A stretch of DNA of 64,000 nucleotides from Candidatus Hydrogenedens sp. (GTDB lineage Bacteria; Hydrogenedentota; Hydrogenedentia; Hydrogenedentales; JAEUWI01): contig WGMK01000007.1 of assembly GCA_016125095.1 (NCBI GenBank), positions 391,605 through 455,604 on the forward strand, written 5' to 3'. This document shows positions 43,801 through 52,175 of this stretch, piece by piece. Position 1 is the first letter of the stretch, and the number at the start of each line of letters is the position of its first letter. The translations under genes and the position numbers were made by a program. The notes beneath the pieces were generated by a model, which worked only from the letters and a program-made list of their open reading frames with translations, had not been told where the DNA came from and made no database searches.

Positions 43801-44040
43801 GGGGGAGAGCATCGACTCCATATAGTTATCCGGCCGCACGACGATGCGGTGCCCGCCTTTAGCGTCGGGTACGGCGTCGAGCGCCGCCTGAATCGTCGTG
43901 AACGCCGTCGCCCAGGTCGCACCGTCGCTGTTGCTGCCCAGCCTTGAGACATAAAAGGTATCCGCCATGCCTATTTGCGGAGCGCCCATCAGCATCGCGA
44001 GCCCCAGCAAGAAAAGCCGCGGGCATGTAGTCAGAGTCAT
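40879..44040 (-). CDS. Secreted beta-helix / GH43-like propeller / GH29 alpha-L-fucosidase fusion
   Basis: 1053 residues. Signal peptide 1-27 (TCPRLFLLGLAMLMGAPQIGMA). Region 28-360 is a right-handed beta-helix like DUF1565/pectate-lyase folds (TFYVSRLGSNSDGATWATAFTTIQAALDA, IVFEDCTM, VRVENKTMPERPD). Region 380-650 has five propeller-like blades (VTPFVWKDRLKLLACVRP, NDVTLFRSEDLEHWDQR, DGYVLAYES, ITRSRDLRHWELS, DPALVEFDGKTYVYYAVG) of the GH43/GH32 clan, where catalytic residues are not evident. Region 663-1053 is GH29: WFKDAKFGIFVHWGLY, FTSKHHEGFSMFDS, and GPIDGIWFDGEWDY with the Asp nucleophile, then a C-terminal beta-sandwich. It should cleave alpha-L-fucosides outside the cytoplasm. ATG 44040 is preceded by GGGAGA. 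Next gene on the strand is the DUF4432 protein. Confidence 0.85.
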   Translation of the reverse strand: MTLTTCPRLFLLGLAMLMGAPQIGMADTFYVSRLGSNSDGATWATAFTTIQAALDAVPDAKGGHRIVVRPDNYMESMLSPSFRGAAGAYNELIGDYDGSLGGGRTGWVVIDSGDPEQGFKSYDWHSTIRATQQGWSKEHTDETFSAVIWDRWRLSRIYATGSDAGLFWDNTDRVEPFTVVVEDCVGIGRAFGGGVASCLSRPEEPITFRRTQLWSLDWWGDTAAAYVRVENKTMPERPDIVFEDCTMASPQCALKAGNFGFDTSMRIALRRCNLVALNFSQPQGTPTDGAIQSVEQGKLLAVDFEDTTVSGYKVFGVRVNKETEGDIQYTTSGSVQAYVQFQQEVPQGFYRLQQWPADLFAAIAPPPTDSGNSGLTSIELVQKDLCEVTPFVWKDRLKLLACVRPASGGTAQEYYLEVRDAGSGTVEARFAEGYGLASALVDDGALLVTASRFADRDWNDVTLFRSEDLEHWDQRVIVTQQNEHLFNSSLCRGPDGYVLAYESNDPAYPAFTTKFAHSADLETWAKLPEATFGTNRYTACPDIHYAEGYYYVLYLERRVPRHYFETYITRSRDLRHWELSAANPVLSPRGLDEGINASDPALVEFDGKTYVYYAVGDQLTWMNVKRGTFSGKASEYLSQWFEQPGVPETGSLAAPDDEPVAPDSSWFKDAKFGIFVHWGLYALHGKNDKGPYVSWAMHDEGIPVDTYARYANDFHPQHFDADVWMQLVKEAGAKYLTFTSKHHEGFSMFDSALTSYDSVDTAAHRDFVAELVRAARANHVKIAFYYSMLDWHHPDFKSDLPKYVDVFLFGQVRELCTQYGPIDGIWFDGEWDYPEDTWRAGDLVRMIHTLQPGALVNDRLGKGVRGETPLADFYTREQMSEIGEKTATEDKAIKPWEACLTIGTSWGYRRDDHDLKSSDELIRTLVDVVSRGGNLLLNVGPTPDGEIPAPLAERLRDMGDWLAVHGEGICGTRQAQGITASAGKLTTKDDTMYIHLDARPEADVVLTGLDRSIASVRMLGRETALEFDDAAKRIGLPQAWPDGPVTTLAVALN

Positions 44041-44146
44041 TGCGTTCTCCCGTTGCCGGGGCATGAATGGCCCCGCCCCACATAATCAAGGCACATCCGG
44101 GGCCGCATTGCAAACGGGCGCTGCACGCGTTTTGCGGCAGAGTACC

Positions 44147-44175
44147 TTGCCTCAGGACCAGACCGGTGGTAGACT
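44147..44175 (+). promoter_or_regulatory. Promoter of the four-repeat EGE surface protein
   Basis: TTGCCT (44147-44152), 17-base spacer ending GGTGG, TAGACT (44170-44175). The leader to ATG 44296 is about 115 bases. Build is very similar to the promoter at 32522. Confidence 0.65.
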
Positions 44176-44295
44176 CCCTACAGCAAGCGTTTTGGGGAGC
44201 ACCGAACAACACCGAGGCAGTTTCCTGGTTGTTGGTCCATGCGGCCGGCTACGAGCATCTACGCTCTGGGAAGCAGCCCGGCAGAGGCAGGGAGC

Positions 44296-47253
44296 ATGGA
44301 AAAAGTGAATCGTTGGGTAATCATTGCCGGGGTCTTGTTGGCATTCCACGCAAGCGCCGGCGAGGACGTAGAGTTCTGTCCGCCTGAGGCCATGTTCGGA
44401 AGCCATCCTGCTCCGACCGATTCAGGCACGGGCTTTCCCAGCGACGAATTCCGCAACTTCCGGCGTTTCGAATACTTCGACGGTATGGAACGCGACATCG
44501 CAAAGGTCGGTTGGTTCGGGGCAGGTGTTGCCACTTCCGACGATTCTGAGTGCACCCGTGTTCCGGAGTCTTATCTCATCCGATTCTACACGTTGAACGT
44601 GGATGAACCGGGCTCGGAAACTTACTCCGAAATCGTAACTGCCACGCGTACCGCGACCAGCCTGACGCTGGTGGGGCGCCCGGTTTACCGATTCGAGGCG
44701 GAACTCAGTACCCCGCTCACCCAGCCGCTGGGTTTTATAAGTATCGCGGGTGCCGACGATGCTGCATGTAGTTTCGTGTGGTACTCCTCCCTGCTAGGTG
44801 ATGGCATTCATTTCCGCGAAAGTGTGGGCACGGGCACGATTTCTCCGATTAACTCCGCCGACTTGGCCTTCTGCCTCATTCCCGTGCCCGCCGAGGGCGA
44901 AGGCGAAGGGGGCGGCGAAGGCTGGATGGAAGGCGACGGTGAACCTTCACCCGATGGCGAGGGCATCACGGGGGGCGACGGCGAAGGCGTGCCTGACGGA
45001 GAAGGCGGGGGAGAGGGCGCGTCGATCATTTGCGACAATCAGGAAGTGGCCAGCGGCAGCTTTGCGGGGTGTCAGACCAATACGCTTTCGAGTCAGCGGC
45101 CCGCTCCCGAGCTCGATCCGGATTCCGGCTTTTACGGCAGCGATTTGGCTTTCAGCAGCGGAGCGGGGGATTACCGCGCCGACGAATTCGAGGGCGCAAC
45201 GGGCGCCATTCAGTCCGTGCGGTGGTGGGGTACGACCCTGCAATTCGGCTTCCCTTGTACCAGAGACGCGGGCGAGTTCCTGATTCGTTTCTATTCGGAC
45301 ACGCCCAACGGCACGAACAGCCCCGACTTCGAACAATCCGTTTCCCCCGTAATTACCAGCACGAATGCCACGGCCAATAGCTTTCCCGTCTTCCAATACG
45401 AGGCGAATCTCAATACGCCGGTGAACATGGAAAGCGGCTGGCTGTCGATTGTGGCTTCGGGCGATGACGACTGCTTCTTCTACTGGTACCGTTCCGACGA
45501 GGGTAACAAAACGCACACGCGGATTCAGGGAACGAGCGCCTCATTCGGCGGCGGCGATTTCGGATATTGCCTCATGGCGTGCCCGCTTCCTGCACCCGAA
45601 GGCGAACCCGACGGCGAGGGCATGACGGAAGGCGTTGTCGATGGCGAGGGCGGCAGTGAAGGCCAGCCGGAGGGCTCGGTCGAGGGTAGCCCGGAAGGCG
45701 GCACCGAGGGCGACCCGGAGGGGACCGTCGAAGGCAGTACCGAGGGCACGACCGAAGGCACCATGGACGGCGAGGCGGAATTGCAGTATCCCCCCATCGA
45801 CCAGTGCGCGAGTGACAGCATCGGCGGACAGCGCCCCTACGGCCTCGATCCCGTACTCTCCGGATTCTATTTCAGCGATGTCATCAACAACGATTTCCGG
45901 ATAGAGACCTTCTCGGGCATCAATCAGCCCATTGGCGGCGTGCGCTGGTGGGGGACGTCGATCACGCCGAGTTTCATTAACTGCGACCGCACCTCGGCGC
46001 GCTTCCGCGTCTCTTTCTTCGAATCTGGAACGCTGCCCGGAGAGGTGCTGGATTCCTTCGACGTGACCGCTGTGCGTACGAATACCGGCGCGGTCTACGC
46101 CGGCCGGCCCGTTTACCGCCTGGAGGCCGTTTTTCCGCGCACCGTGAATGTCTCGTCGGGCTGGGTGGCGATTGCCGGTATCGAAGACTTCGGCTGCCTC
46201 GCGTATTGGTACCGTTCCGATCAGGGCGACACCGACCACGTGCGGGTGTCCAACGGCGAGTTCAGCGGTGCAAGCGGGGACATGAGCTATTGCTTCCTTC
46301 CCGAGGGATTCGTGCTCGAGGGTGAAGGCACGACGGAGGGAAGCACCGAGGGTAGTATTGAAGGCGCGCCGGAAGGGACAGTCGAAGGCGGTGGAGAGGC
46401 CGAAGGCGAGGGAGCATCCAGCCCGCCGGACAATTGTCCTGATTTCTCCATGGCGAGCCAGCGTCCTGCGCCCTTGGACTCCCTCGAATCGGGCGTCTAC
46501 GGCAGCGATGTCTTCCGCAATGACGACCAGCGCATCGAGTATTTTTACGGCGCATCCGAGCCCATCGCCGTCGTGCGTTGGTGGGGCGTTGGTCTCGACA
46601 TGCAGTTTGGCGCCTCATGCGAACGCAGCAACAACGCCTTCATCATCCGCTTTTACCAGGGCGACCCCTTCACCCGCGGCGATTTGGTGAGCGAGCAGAC
46701 CGTTCTCGCGACGCAGGAGGACACCGGAGAAATCGTCTCGAACCGCGTGCTGTATCGACACCGCGCCGAACTCGACACGCCCGTTACGCTGTTCAGCGGA
46801 TGGATCGGCATCCAGGGCACCGGCGATTCCGAGTGCAGCTTTTACTGGTACCGCTCCGACGAAGGCAGCGGCGATCACATCCGTGTCGTCAGTTCCCCGA
46901 CCACGCCGGGCGCCGGCGGCGACCTGAGCTATTGCCTGCTGCCATCGTTCGATGATCCGCTGCCCGGCCACAGCGCTGACCAGAACGGTGACGATGAAAT
47001 CATCCTCTCGGAACTGCTGCGCGTCGTGCAGTTGTTCAACGCGGGCGTATTTCAGTGTGGGACAGGCACGGAGGATGGCTATGCACTCGGAGACGCCGAC
47101 CGCGAATGCCCGCCGCATGCGGGCGACTACAATCCGCGCGATTGGCAGTTTAGCCTGTCCGAATTGCTCCGTATGATCCAGTTCTACAGCAGCGGCGGCT
47201 TCTACGAATGCGAACCCTCGGAAGACGGGTTCTGCGCCGGGGTTCAGCTATGA
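44296..47253 (+). CDS. Secreted four-repeat protein with Glu-Gly linkers and dockerin-like SELLR end
   Basis: 985 residues from ATG 44296 (GGGAG upstream). Signal peptide about 1-20 (RWVIIAGVLLAFHASA). Four related domains of 175-190 residues: about 22-199, 246-433, 497-673 and 711-890. Domains 2-4 share SQRP...GxYxSDxxxxDxRIExFxGAxxPIxxVRWWG, a mid-domain FxIRFY strand, GWxxIxGxGDxxCxFYWYRSDEGxxxHxR and GDxSYCL; domain 1 is more diverged. They look like beta-sandwiches with conserved Cys and Trp; I recognise no named family. Linkers between them are Glu/Gly/Thr/Pro-rich (EGEGE type), reaching 60 residues. Residues 891-985 hold two EF-hand-like halves, the first with a canonical loop (D-Q-N-G-D-D-E-I-I-L-S-E). 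The same end occurs at 22,800-23,155. Confidence 0.8.
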   Translation: MEKVNRWVIIAGVLLAFHASAGEDVEFCPPEAMFGSHPAPTDSGTGFPSDEFRNFRRFEYFDGMERDIAKVGWFGAGVATSDDSECTRVPESYLIRFYTLNVDEPGSETYSEIVTATRTATSLTLVGRPVYRFEAELSTPLTQPLGFISIAGADDAACSFVWYSSLLGDGIHFRESVGTGTISPINSADLAFCLIPVPAEGEGEGGGEGWMEGDGEPSPDGEGITGGDGEGVPDGEGGGEGASIICDNQEVASGSFAGCQTNTLSSQRPAPELDPDSGFYGSDLAFSSGAGDYRADEFEGATGAIQSVRWWGTTLQFGFPCTRDAGEFLIRFYSDTPNGTNSPDFEQSVSPVITSTNATANSFPVFQYEANLNTPVNMESGWLSIVASGDDDCFFYWYRSDEGNKTHTRIQGTSASFGGGDFGYCLMACPLPAPEGEPDGEGMTEGVVDGEGGSEGQPEGSVEGSPEGGTEGDPEGTVEGSTEGTTEGTMDGEAELQYPPIDQCASDSIGGQRPYGLDPVLSGFYFSDVINNDFRIETFSGINQPIGGVRWWGTSITPSFINCDRTSARFRVSFFESGTLPGEVLDSFDVTAVRTNTGAVYAGRPVYRLEAVFPRTVNVSSGWVAIAGIEDFGCLAYWYRSDQGDTDHVRVSNGEFSGASGDMSYCFLPEGFVLEGEGTTEGSTEGSIEGAPEGTVEGGGEAEGEGASSPPDNCPDFSMASQRPAPLDSLESGVYGSDVFRNDDQRIEYFYGASEPIAVVRWWGVGLDMQFGASCERSNNAFIIRFYQGDPFTRGDLVSEQTVLATQEDTGEIVSNRVLYRHRAELDTPVTLFSGWIGIQGTGDSECSFYWYRSDEGSGDHIRVVSSPTTPGAGGDLSYCLLPSFDDPLPGHSADQNGDDEIILSELLRVVQLFNAGVFQCGTGTEDGYALGDADRECPPHAGDYNPRDWQFSLSELLRMIQFYSSGGFYECEPSEDGFCAGVQL

Positions 47254-49691
47254 GGCGGTGCCGAGGGCGCTTCGCCCAACACCCGCCGTACGGTAAGCGA
47301 AAGCTCTGAAACGGTAAAGGGCTTCCCGAGATAGTAGAGGTTCGGGAAGTCATGGGCCTGTTTCTGCACATCCCCTGCGGGATAAGCCCGTAACAACAGA
47401 CTTCGGAGGCCGGGCACAGCCTGGGCGATGTGTGCCGCCAGATCGTGGTTATCCGCGGGCGGCTTCGCCTCGTCGAAAATCAGCAGGCGTATTCCGCTGG
47501 CGTGGGATTCGGCGATACGCTGGGCCTCGGCAGCATTCGCGGCAGAGAGCACGGTATATCCGAGACGGGCCAGCATCTGGCCGACGAATGTACGCATTGC
47601 CGTATTGTCGATGGCGAGCAGTATGGTTTCGTCGCCACCCGGCATCGGCGGTCGCGCGATCTTCGATTCCGCAGCCGCAGGCACAGCCGGCTCGGTGCAA
47701 AGCGGCAGGTACAGCCGGAATTCCGCGCCTTCCCCGGGCTCGCTCTTCACTTCAATCGCCCCGCCGTTCTGCTTGACGATGCCATACACCGTGGACAGGC
47801 CCAAACCAGATGCCTGGCCGATCGGTTTGGTCGTGAAGAAGGGATCGAATATCTTCGAAGCTGTGACAGCATTCATGCCGCATCCGTCATCGCGCACCGA
47901 GAGCACCACCTGGGGACCGGCGACTTGGCTGAGCGCATCGGCCGGGCCGAATGCCAGCCGGGATTCCACCGTAATCGTGCCGCGCTCGCCCACGGCATCG
48001 CGGGCATTCAGAATCAGGTTGGTCAATACTTGCTCTACTTGCGACGGATCCATCTTGACCCGCTTTTCGCCGGTGCCCGGGATCCAGCGAATGGCCACGG
48101 TGGATGGAAGCAGGCCGTGCAGCATCGCGGTGGTCCGCCCGGCAATCTCGTCCAAATCCAGCACACGGGGGGAAATGGTCTGGCGGCGCGCGTATGCAAG
48201 CAATTGCTGGGTCAGCTCGGCACAGCGCTTTCCCGCATGGGCGATCGATTCGATGCTCTCCAATAGCGGGTCCGATGGTTCCAGGGCCTCTCGTGCCAGG
48301 GATGCGTGCCCCAGGATAATCGTCAGCATATTATTGAAATCGTGCGCGATACCGCCGGCCAGCCGGCCCACGGCTTCCAGCTTGTGCGCCTCTCGGAGCT
48401 GCTCTTCGAGCGCCTCACGCACGGCTTCGGCTTCTTTTCGCTCGGTGATGTCCTGCACCGTGCCCACCAGCCGCCGCACGGCTCCCGATTCATCCAACAC
48501 CGGATAGGCGTGGTCGCGCACCCAGCGCACGGTGCCGTCCGGATGTACCACCCTGCCTTCCGTTGCCGTGGCCTCGCCCGCCAGCTGCCGCTCAGTCGCC
48601 TCCATCACCATCGCGCGGTCTTCCGGATGCACCCCTTCGAAATAATCCAGATAACTCGCATACACGCCGGAAAGCGGCCGACCCCAGATGGTTTCGTAGG
48701 AAGGACTTACATACAGCACCTTGTCGTTGATCGGATCGTAGTTATAAAAGACATCGCGGACATTCTCCGCCAGTTCCCGGAAGCGTTCGTCGCTTTCGGC
48801 GAGCGCCTGCTCCGCGCGCTTGCGCTCGTCAATCTCGCTGCGGAGGGAGACATTGGTTCGAAGTAGTGCAGAGCGTTCGTGCTCTGCCACGCCCCGGGCG
48901 GATTGTTCCAATACGAGGGCGCTCTCGATAGCCTTGAGCATGGCTCCCAGAGAAAGCACAAGGAGCACATTTACAAATACAAAATTGGAAGTCACCACCG
49001 ACCAGGCAGTAATGGCTTCTTCTTTTGGGGCACTCGCCATATTCTCGACGGCAAGTCCACTGGCACCCAGTGCAAAGAGGGTGATTCCGTTGATGAGCAC
49101 GCTGATGCTGCCGGCACGCGTACCCAATAACATGGTCGAAAGTAACGAGTATGCCAGCAGGTAGACTTGACTTACCGGCCCCACGGCCACGAGCAGTCCC
49201 GTGCCCACCATATAGCAGATCAGCGAGAAAACGACCGCACGAATCCGAAAGGAGAGCCGGGGGGCCAACAGCAAAGCGTAGACCACCAACACCGCGAGCG
49301 TGTCGATAACCGCAACCAGAGGAATCTGGGCCCGCAGCGCCATATAGACACTCGGTATGCAAACCACCGTGCCAAGAACGGCACCGACACGTAGCAGTAA
49401 ATTGAGAAGACGCTCTCGCCAGGGCGTCGACCAAGGAGACCTGGGGACACTCTGTGCATCACCGGGGAATGATCCGCGTAATTTGAAAGCTCCGACATCG
49501 AACCAGCCGATCCCATGGGTCAAGGAATACTGACCAGATGATATCAGAACATACTCGATGGAACCGCAAATGCCAAGGCCCGCCTCCTTACCCGGCACCG
49601 TGGTCGGCCGCTCGCCGCTTTTCGCTGTAATCTCTTCTTGCAAAACGGCTTCTGCGTCACGTACCATTCCGGGTCGGCGCGCTGCGAGCAC
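47244..49691 (-). CDS. PAS-domain hybrid sensor histidine kinase
   Basis: 815 residues from GTG 49691 (ATG 49667 is an alternative). About 90 residues of unclear sequence precede six membrane helices (about 95-265), then a coiled region (EHERSALLRTNVSLRSEIDERKRAEQAL), a PAS domain (DERFRELAENVRDVFYNYDPIN to VRRLVGTVQDITERKEAE), a HisKA dimerisation helix with GGIAHDFNNMLTIILGHASL (phosphoacceptor His), and a catalytic ATPase domain with NLILNARDAV, VRDDGCGM, DPFFTTKPIGQASGLGLSTVYGIVKQNGG. A C-terminal receiver domain follows (ILLAIDNTAM, LLIFDEAKPP, YLGKPF); it keeps the presumed phospho-Asp and Lys but has Asp-Asn for the acidic pair. No response regulator adjoins. The stop overlaps the convergent surface-protein gene by 10 bases. 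Confidence 0.85.
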   Translation of the reverse strand: MLAARRPGMVRDAEAVLQEEITAKSGERPTTVPGKEAGLGICGSIEYVLISSGQYSLTHGIGWFDVGAFKLRGSFPGDAQSVPRSPWSTPWRERLLNLLLRVGAVLGTVVCIPSVYMALRAQIPLVAVIDTLAVLVVYALLLAPRLSFRIRAVVFSLICYMVGTGLLVAVGPVSQVYLLAYSLLSTMLLGTRAGSISVLINGITLFALGASGLAVENMASAPKEEAITAWSVVTSNFVFVNVLLVLSLGAMLKAIESALVLEQSARGVAEHERSALLRTNVSLRSEIDERKRAEQALAESDERFRELAENVRDVFYNYDPINDKVLYVSPSYETIWGRPLSGVYASYLDYFEGVHPEDRAMVMEATERQLAGEATATEGRVVHPDGTVRWVRDHAYPVLDESGAVRRLVGTVQDITERKEAEAVREALEEQLREAHKLEAVGRLAGGIAHDFNNMLTIILGHASLAREALEPSDPLLESIESIAHAGKRCAELTQQLLAYARRQTISPRVLDLDEIAGRTTAMLHGLLPSTVAIRWIPGTGEKRVKMDPSQVEQVLTNLILNARDAVGERGTITVESRLAFGPADALSQVAGPQVVLSVRDDGCGMNAVTASKIFDPFFTTKPIGQASGLGLSTVYGIVKQNGGAIEVKSEPGEGAEFRLYLPLCTEPAVPAAAESKIARPPMPGGDETILLAIDNTAMRTFVGQMLARLGYTVLSAANAAEAQRIAESHASGIRLLIFDEAKPPADNHDLAAHIAQAVPGLRSLLLRAYPAGDVQKQAHDFPNLYYLGKPFTVSELSLTVRRVLGEAPSAPPHS

Positions 49692-49786
49692 TCCTCCGGC
49701 GCGTTAGTCGAGGTTGTGTTCAACGGGCGCGGCTGTCTGCGCCCGATTTGATTCAGTGCCCCGGTGGTTTCTCCACCCCAAAAACA

Positions 49787-49874
49787 GGGCGAGTGGCGGA
49801 ATTGGCAGACGCGCTGGACTTAGGATCCAGTGCCTATTGCAGGCGTGCGGGTTCAAGTCCCGCCTTGCCCACCA
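49787..49874 (+). tRNA. tRNA-Leu (anticodon TAG)
   Basis: Class II tRNA: acceptor GGGCGAG/CTTGCCC (one G-T pair), D arm, anticodon stem CTGGA/TCCAG with loop CTTAGGA (anticodon TAG), long variable arm (GCCTATTGCAGGC), T arm GCGGG/CCCGC with TTCAAGT, discriminator A and encoded CCA. It is 29 bases upstream of tig. Confidence 0.95.
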
Positions 49875-49903
49875 AATTAACCCCCGAATACAGGTAAGAT
49901 GAC

Positions 49904-51385
49904 ATGAGCGAGAAAGAAACCCCCGAGACCAACGACGATCAGGCCGTGGCCGTGGCGGACAAGCCCCACCACCATCATCATGATCACGACCATGATCACG
50001 ACCACCATCACCACCATGAACCCGAATTCGAGTTCGTGGAAGATCCGTCATTCGCGGTCGAATACAAGGGCGACTGCGTCTACGAAGTGGGGGTGAAGAT
50101 TCCCGCCGCCAACAAGGCGAAGAAGACGGGCGAGCTCTTCGACGAACTGCAGGGCGAGGCCCAGCTGCCGGGCTTCCGCCGCGGCAAGGCCCCGCGCACG
50201 CTGCTGGAAAAGAAGTTCGCCAAGGCCGTTAAGGGCGACGTGGCGGAGAAGCTCATCAGCGCCGCCTTCCAGAAGCTCATGATCGACGAAAAGCTCAATC
50301 CGCTCGGCCCGCCCGATTTCGACGGACTCAACGAGACCCTCGAACAGGAGGACTCGGCCGACCTCGAGTTCACGCTCAAGTTCGAAGTGGCCCCGCGCTG
50401 CACGCTCGGAGACTACAAGGGCCTGAAGGTCGAGCGCCCCGTGCTCAAGATCGCCGACAAGGAAGTGGACGAGGCGATTGAGACCATGCGCGAGCGCTTC
50501 GCCGTGTACGAGACCTACACCAAGGGCAAGTCGAAGGACGGCGATCAGGTCATCATCGACTTCAAGGGCATCATCGACGGCGAGGCCTTCGCCGGCGGCT
50601 CGGCCGACAATTACCCCTACATTGTGGGCTCGAAGCGATTCTTCCCCGAATTCGAAGCCGTGCTCGTGGGCACCAAGGCCGGCGAGGAAGTTACCTGCGA
50701 AGTGGCCTTCCCCGAGGATTACCACGGCAAGGACGTGGCCGGCAAGACCGCCCAGTTCTCCATCAAGATCAACGAAGTGAAGCGCAAGCAGTTGCCCGAG
50801 CTGGATGACGAATTCGCGAAGGAAGCGGGCTTCGAGAGCCTGGCCGACATGAAGACCAAGGTCGCGGACGACCTCCGCGAGGGCGCGAACCAGCAGAGCC
50901 AGCGCATCGCGGAGAATAACGCGCTCAAGCAGGTTGTTGACGCGAGCACGTTCGAGCTGCCGGAATCGCTGGTGGCCTCGAGCGCGCGTGAGTATTACAA
51001 CCAGGAAGTCCGCCGCCTCGTTTCCCTGCGTATCGCCCCGGCCGATCTCATGGCCCGCGACGCGGAAATTCAGGCGGAGGCCCGCAAGGTAGCCGAGGAC
51101 AACATCAAGACTTTTGTGGCGATCAACGAGATCGGCATGAAGGAAGACATCGAGGTGACCGAGGCCGATTTCGAGGCCGAGGCCGCCAACATCATGAGCC
51201 GAACCGGCATGGACATGCAGGTCGTGCAGCGCTTCCTGGCGCAGTCGGAACAGCGCTCGGACTACGAAGGCCGCATCTTCCGCCAGAAGGCCGTCAAGGT
51301 GGTGCTCAATGCCGCGACGATTACCGAGAAGGAAGTCTCGCGCGACGAGCTCAACAAGCAGGACGAGGAAACGGATGAAGAGTAA
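49904..51385 (+). CDS. tig: Trigger factor with His/Asp-rich N-terminal extension
   Basis: 493 residues. Ribosome-associated chaperone and peptidyl-prolyl isomerase. The ribosome-docking loop GFRRGKAPR near 95-103, the FKBP-like middle domain ([44 protein letters not shown]) and the C-terminal helical arms are intact. Before them are about 45 extra residues with an uninterrupted run of 17 His and Asp at positions 22-38. The length exceeds the family's usual 430-450 by this amount. Such runs bind Ni or Zn in other chaperones (for example the SlyD tail). It overlaps clpP by 11 bases, the common tig-clpP arrangement. Confidence 0.95.
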   Translation: MSEKETPETNDDQAVAVADKPHHHHHDHDHDHDHHHHHEPEFEFVEDPSFAVEYKGDCVYEVGVKIPAANKAKKTGELFDELQGEAQLPGFRRGKAPRTLLEKKFAKAVKGDVAEKLISAAFQKLMIDEKLNPLGPPDFDGLNETLEQEDSADLEFTLKFEVAPRCTLGDYKGLKVERPVLKIADKEVDEAIETMRERFAVYETYTKGKSKDGDQVIIDFKGIIDGEAFAGGSADNYPYIVGSKRFFPEFEAVLVGTKAGEEVTCEVAFPEDYHGKDVAGKTAQFSIKINEVKRKQLPELDDEFAKEAGFESLADMKTKVADDLREGANQQSQRIAENNALKQVVDASTFELPESLVASSAREYYNQEVRRLVSLRIAPADLMARDAEIQAEARKVAEDNIKTFVAINEIGMKEDIEVTEADFEAEAANIMSRTGMDMQVVQRFLAQSEQRSDYEGRIFRQKAVKVVLNAATITEKEVSRDELNKQDEETDEE

Positions 51386-52037
51386 GGACGTGCCGAACTT
51401 TCACGTGGGCAGCGCGTTGCAAGACGTGCCGCCGATGGACCCGCGCATGGTTACGATTTACGAACAGACCGCGCGCGGCGAACGGCCGTACGACATCTAT
51501 TCGCGCCTGCTGGCGGATCGCATCATCTTTCTGGGCATGCCGATTGACGACTACGTCGCCAACTACATTATCGCCCAGCTGTTGTTCCTCGAGTCGGAAG
51601 ATCCCGACAAGGACATCAACATCTACATCAACTCGCCCGGCGGCAGCGTGACGGCCGGCATGGCCATTTACGACACGATGCAACTGGTGCGTCCCGATAT
51701 CGCGACCATCTGCCTCGGCCAGGCGGCCAGCATGGGCGCCGTGCTCATGGCGGCCGGCACCAAGGGTAAGCGTATGGCGCTGCCCTACGCCCGCTTTATG
51801 CTGCATCAGGTCATGGGCGGCGTGCAGGGCCAGGCTTCTGATATCGAAATCCAGGCGCGCGAGATGATCCGCATCGGTGAAATGATCGACGAGATTCTGG
51901 TCAACCACACCGGCCAGTCGCTCGAGGCCATCCGCCGCGATTCGGACCGCGACTTCTTTATGGGCGCCGATGAAGCCAAGGAGTATGGCATCATCGACGA
52001 GGTATTCCGCCGGGGCGCTCCTCCCGCGAAGTCCTAG
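51375..52037 (+). CDS. clpP: ATP-dependent Clp protease proteolytic subunit
   Basis: 220 residues from ATG 51375. Serine protease ring partner of ClpX or ClpA. The triad is visible: Ser119 in [11 protein letters not shown], His144 in ARFMLHQ and the downstream Asp in [12 protein letters not shown]. The axial region [39 protein letters not shown] and the handle ([19 protein letters not shown]) are typical. The start overlaps the tig stop; no clpX follows, since the next element is a terminator. Confidence 0.95.
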   Translation: MKSKDVPNFHVGSALQDVPPMDPRMVTIYEQTARGERPYDIYSRLLADRIIFLGMPIDDYVANYIIAQLLFLESEDPDKDINIYINSPGGSVTAGMAIYDTMQLVRPDIATICLGQAASMGAVLMAAGTKGKRMALPYARFMLHQVMGGVQGQASDIEIQAREMIRIGEMIDEILVNHTGQSLEAIRRDSDRDFFMGADEAKEYGIIDEVFRRGAPPAKS

Positions 52038-52058
52038 AGTAAGCGCCAGTAGACCTTT

Positions 52059-52096
52059 ACGGCGCGGCATCCACACCGGATGCCGCGCCGTTTTCT
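52059..52096 (+). terminator. Rho-independent terminator of tig-clpP
   Basis: A perfect 14-bp stem (ACGGCGCGGCATCC with its complement, loop ACACC) is followed by TTTTCT, 21 bases after the clpP stop. Confidence 0.9.
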
Positions 52097-52113
52097 ATTC
52101 CGAGTAATGTGGA

Positions 52114-52155
52114 CAAAAAGAAAAACCGCCGTACCCGGGAGAAGGGTACGGCGGT
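52114..52155 (-). terminator. Rho-independent terminator of the lipoprotein gene
   Basis: Minus strand: a 12-bp stem ACCGCCGTACCC/GGGTACGGCGGT with a 7-base loop, then TTTTCTTTTT. It starts about 20 bases after the stop at 52176. Confidence 0.9.
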
Positions 52156-52175
52156 GAAGGGTTCGATGGTTAATG

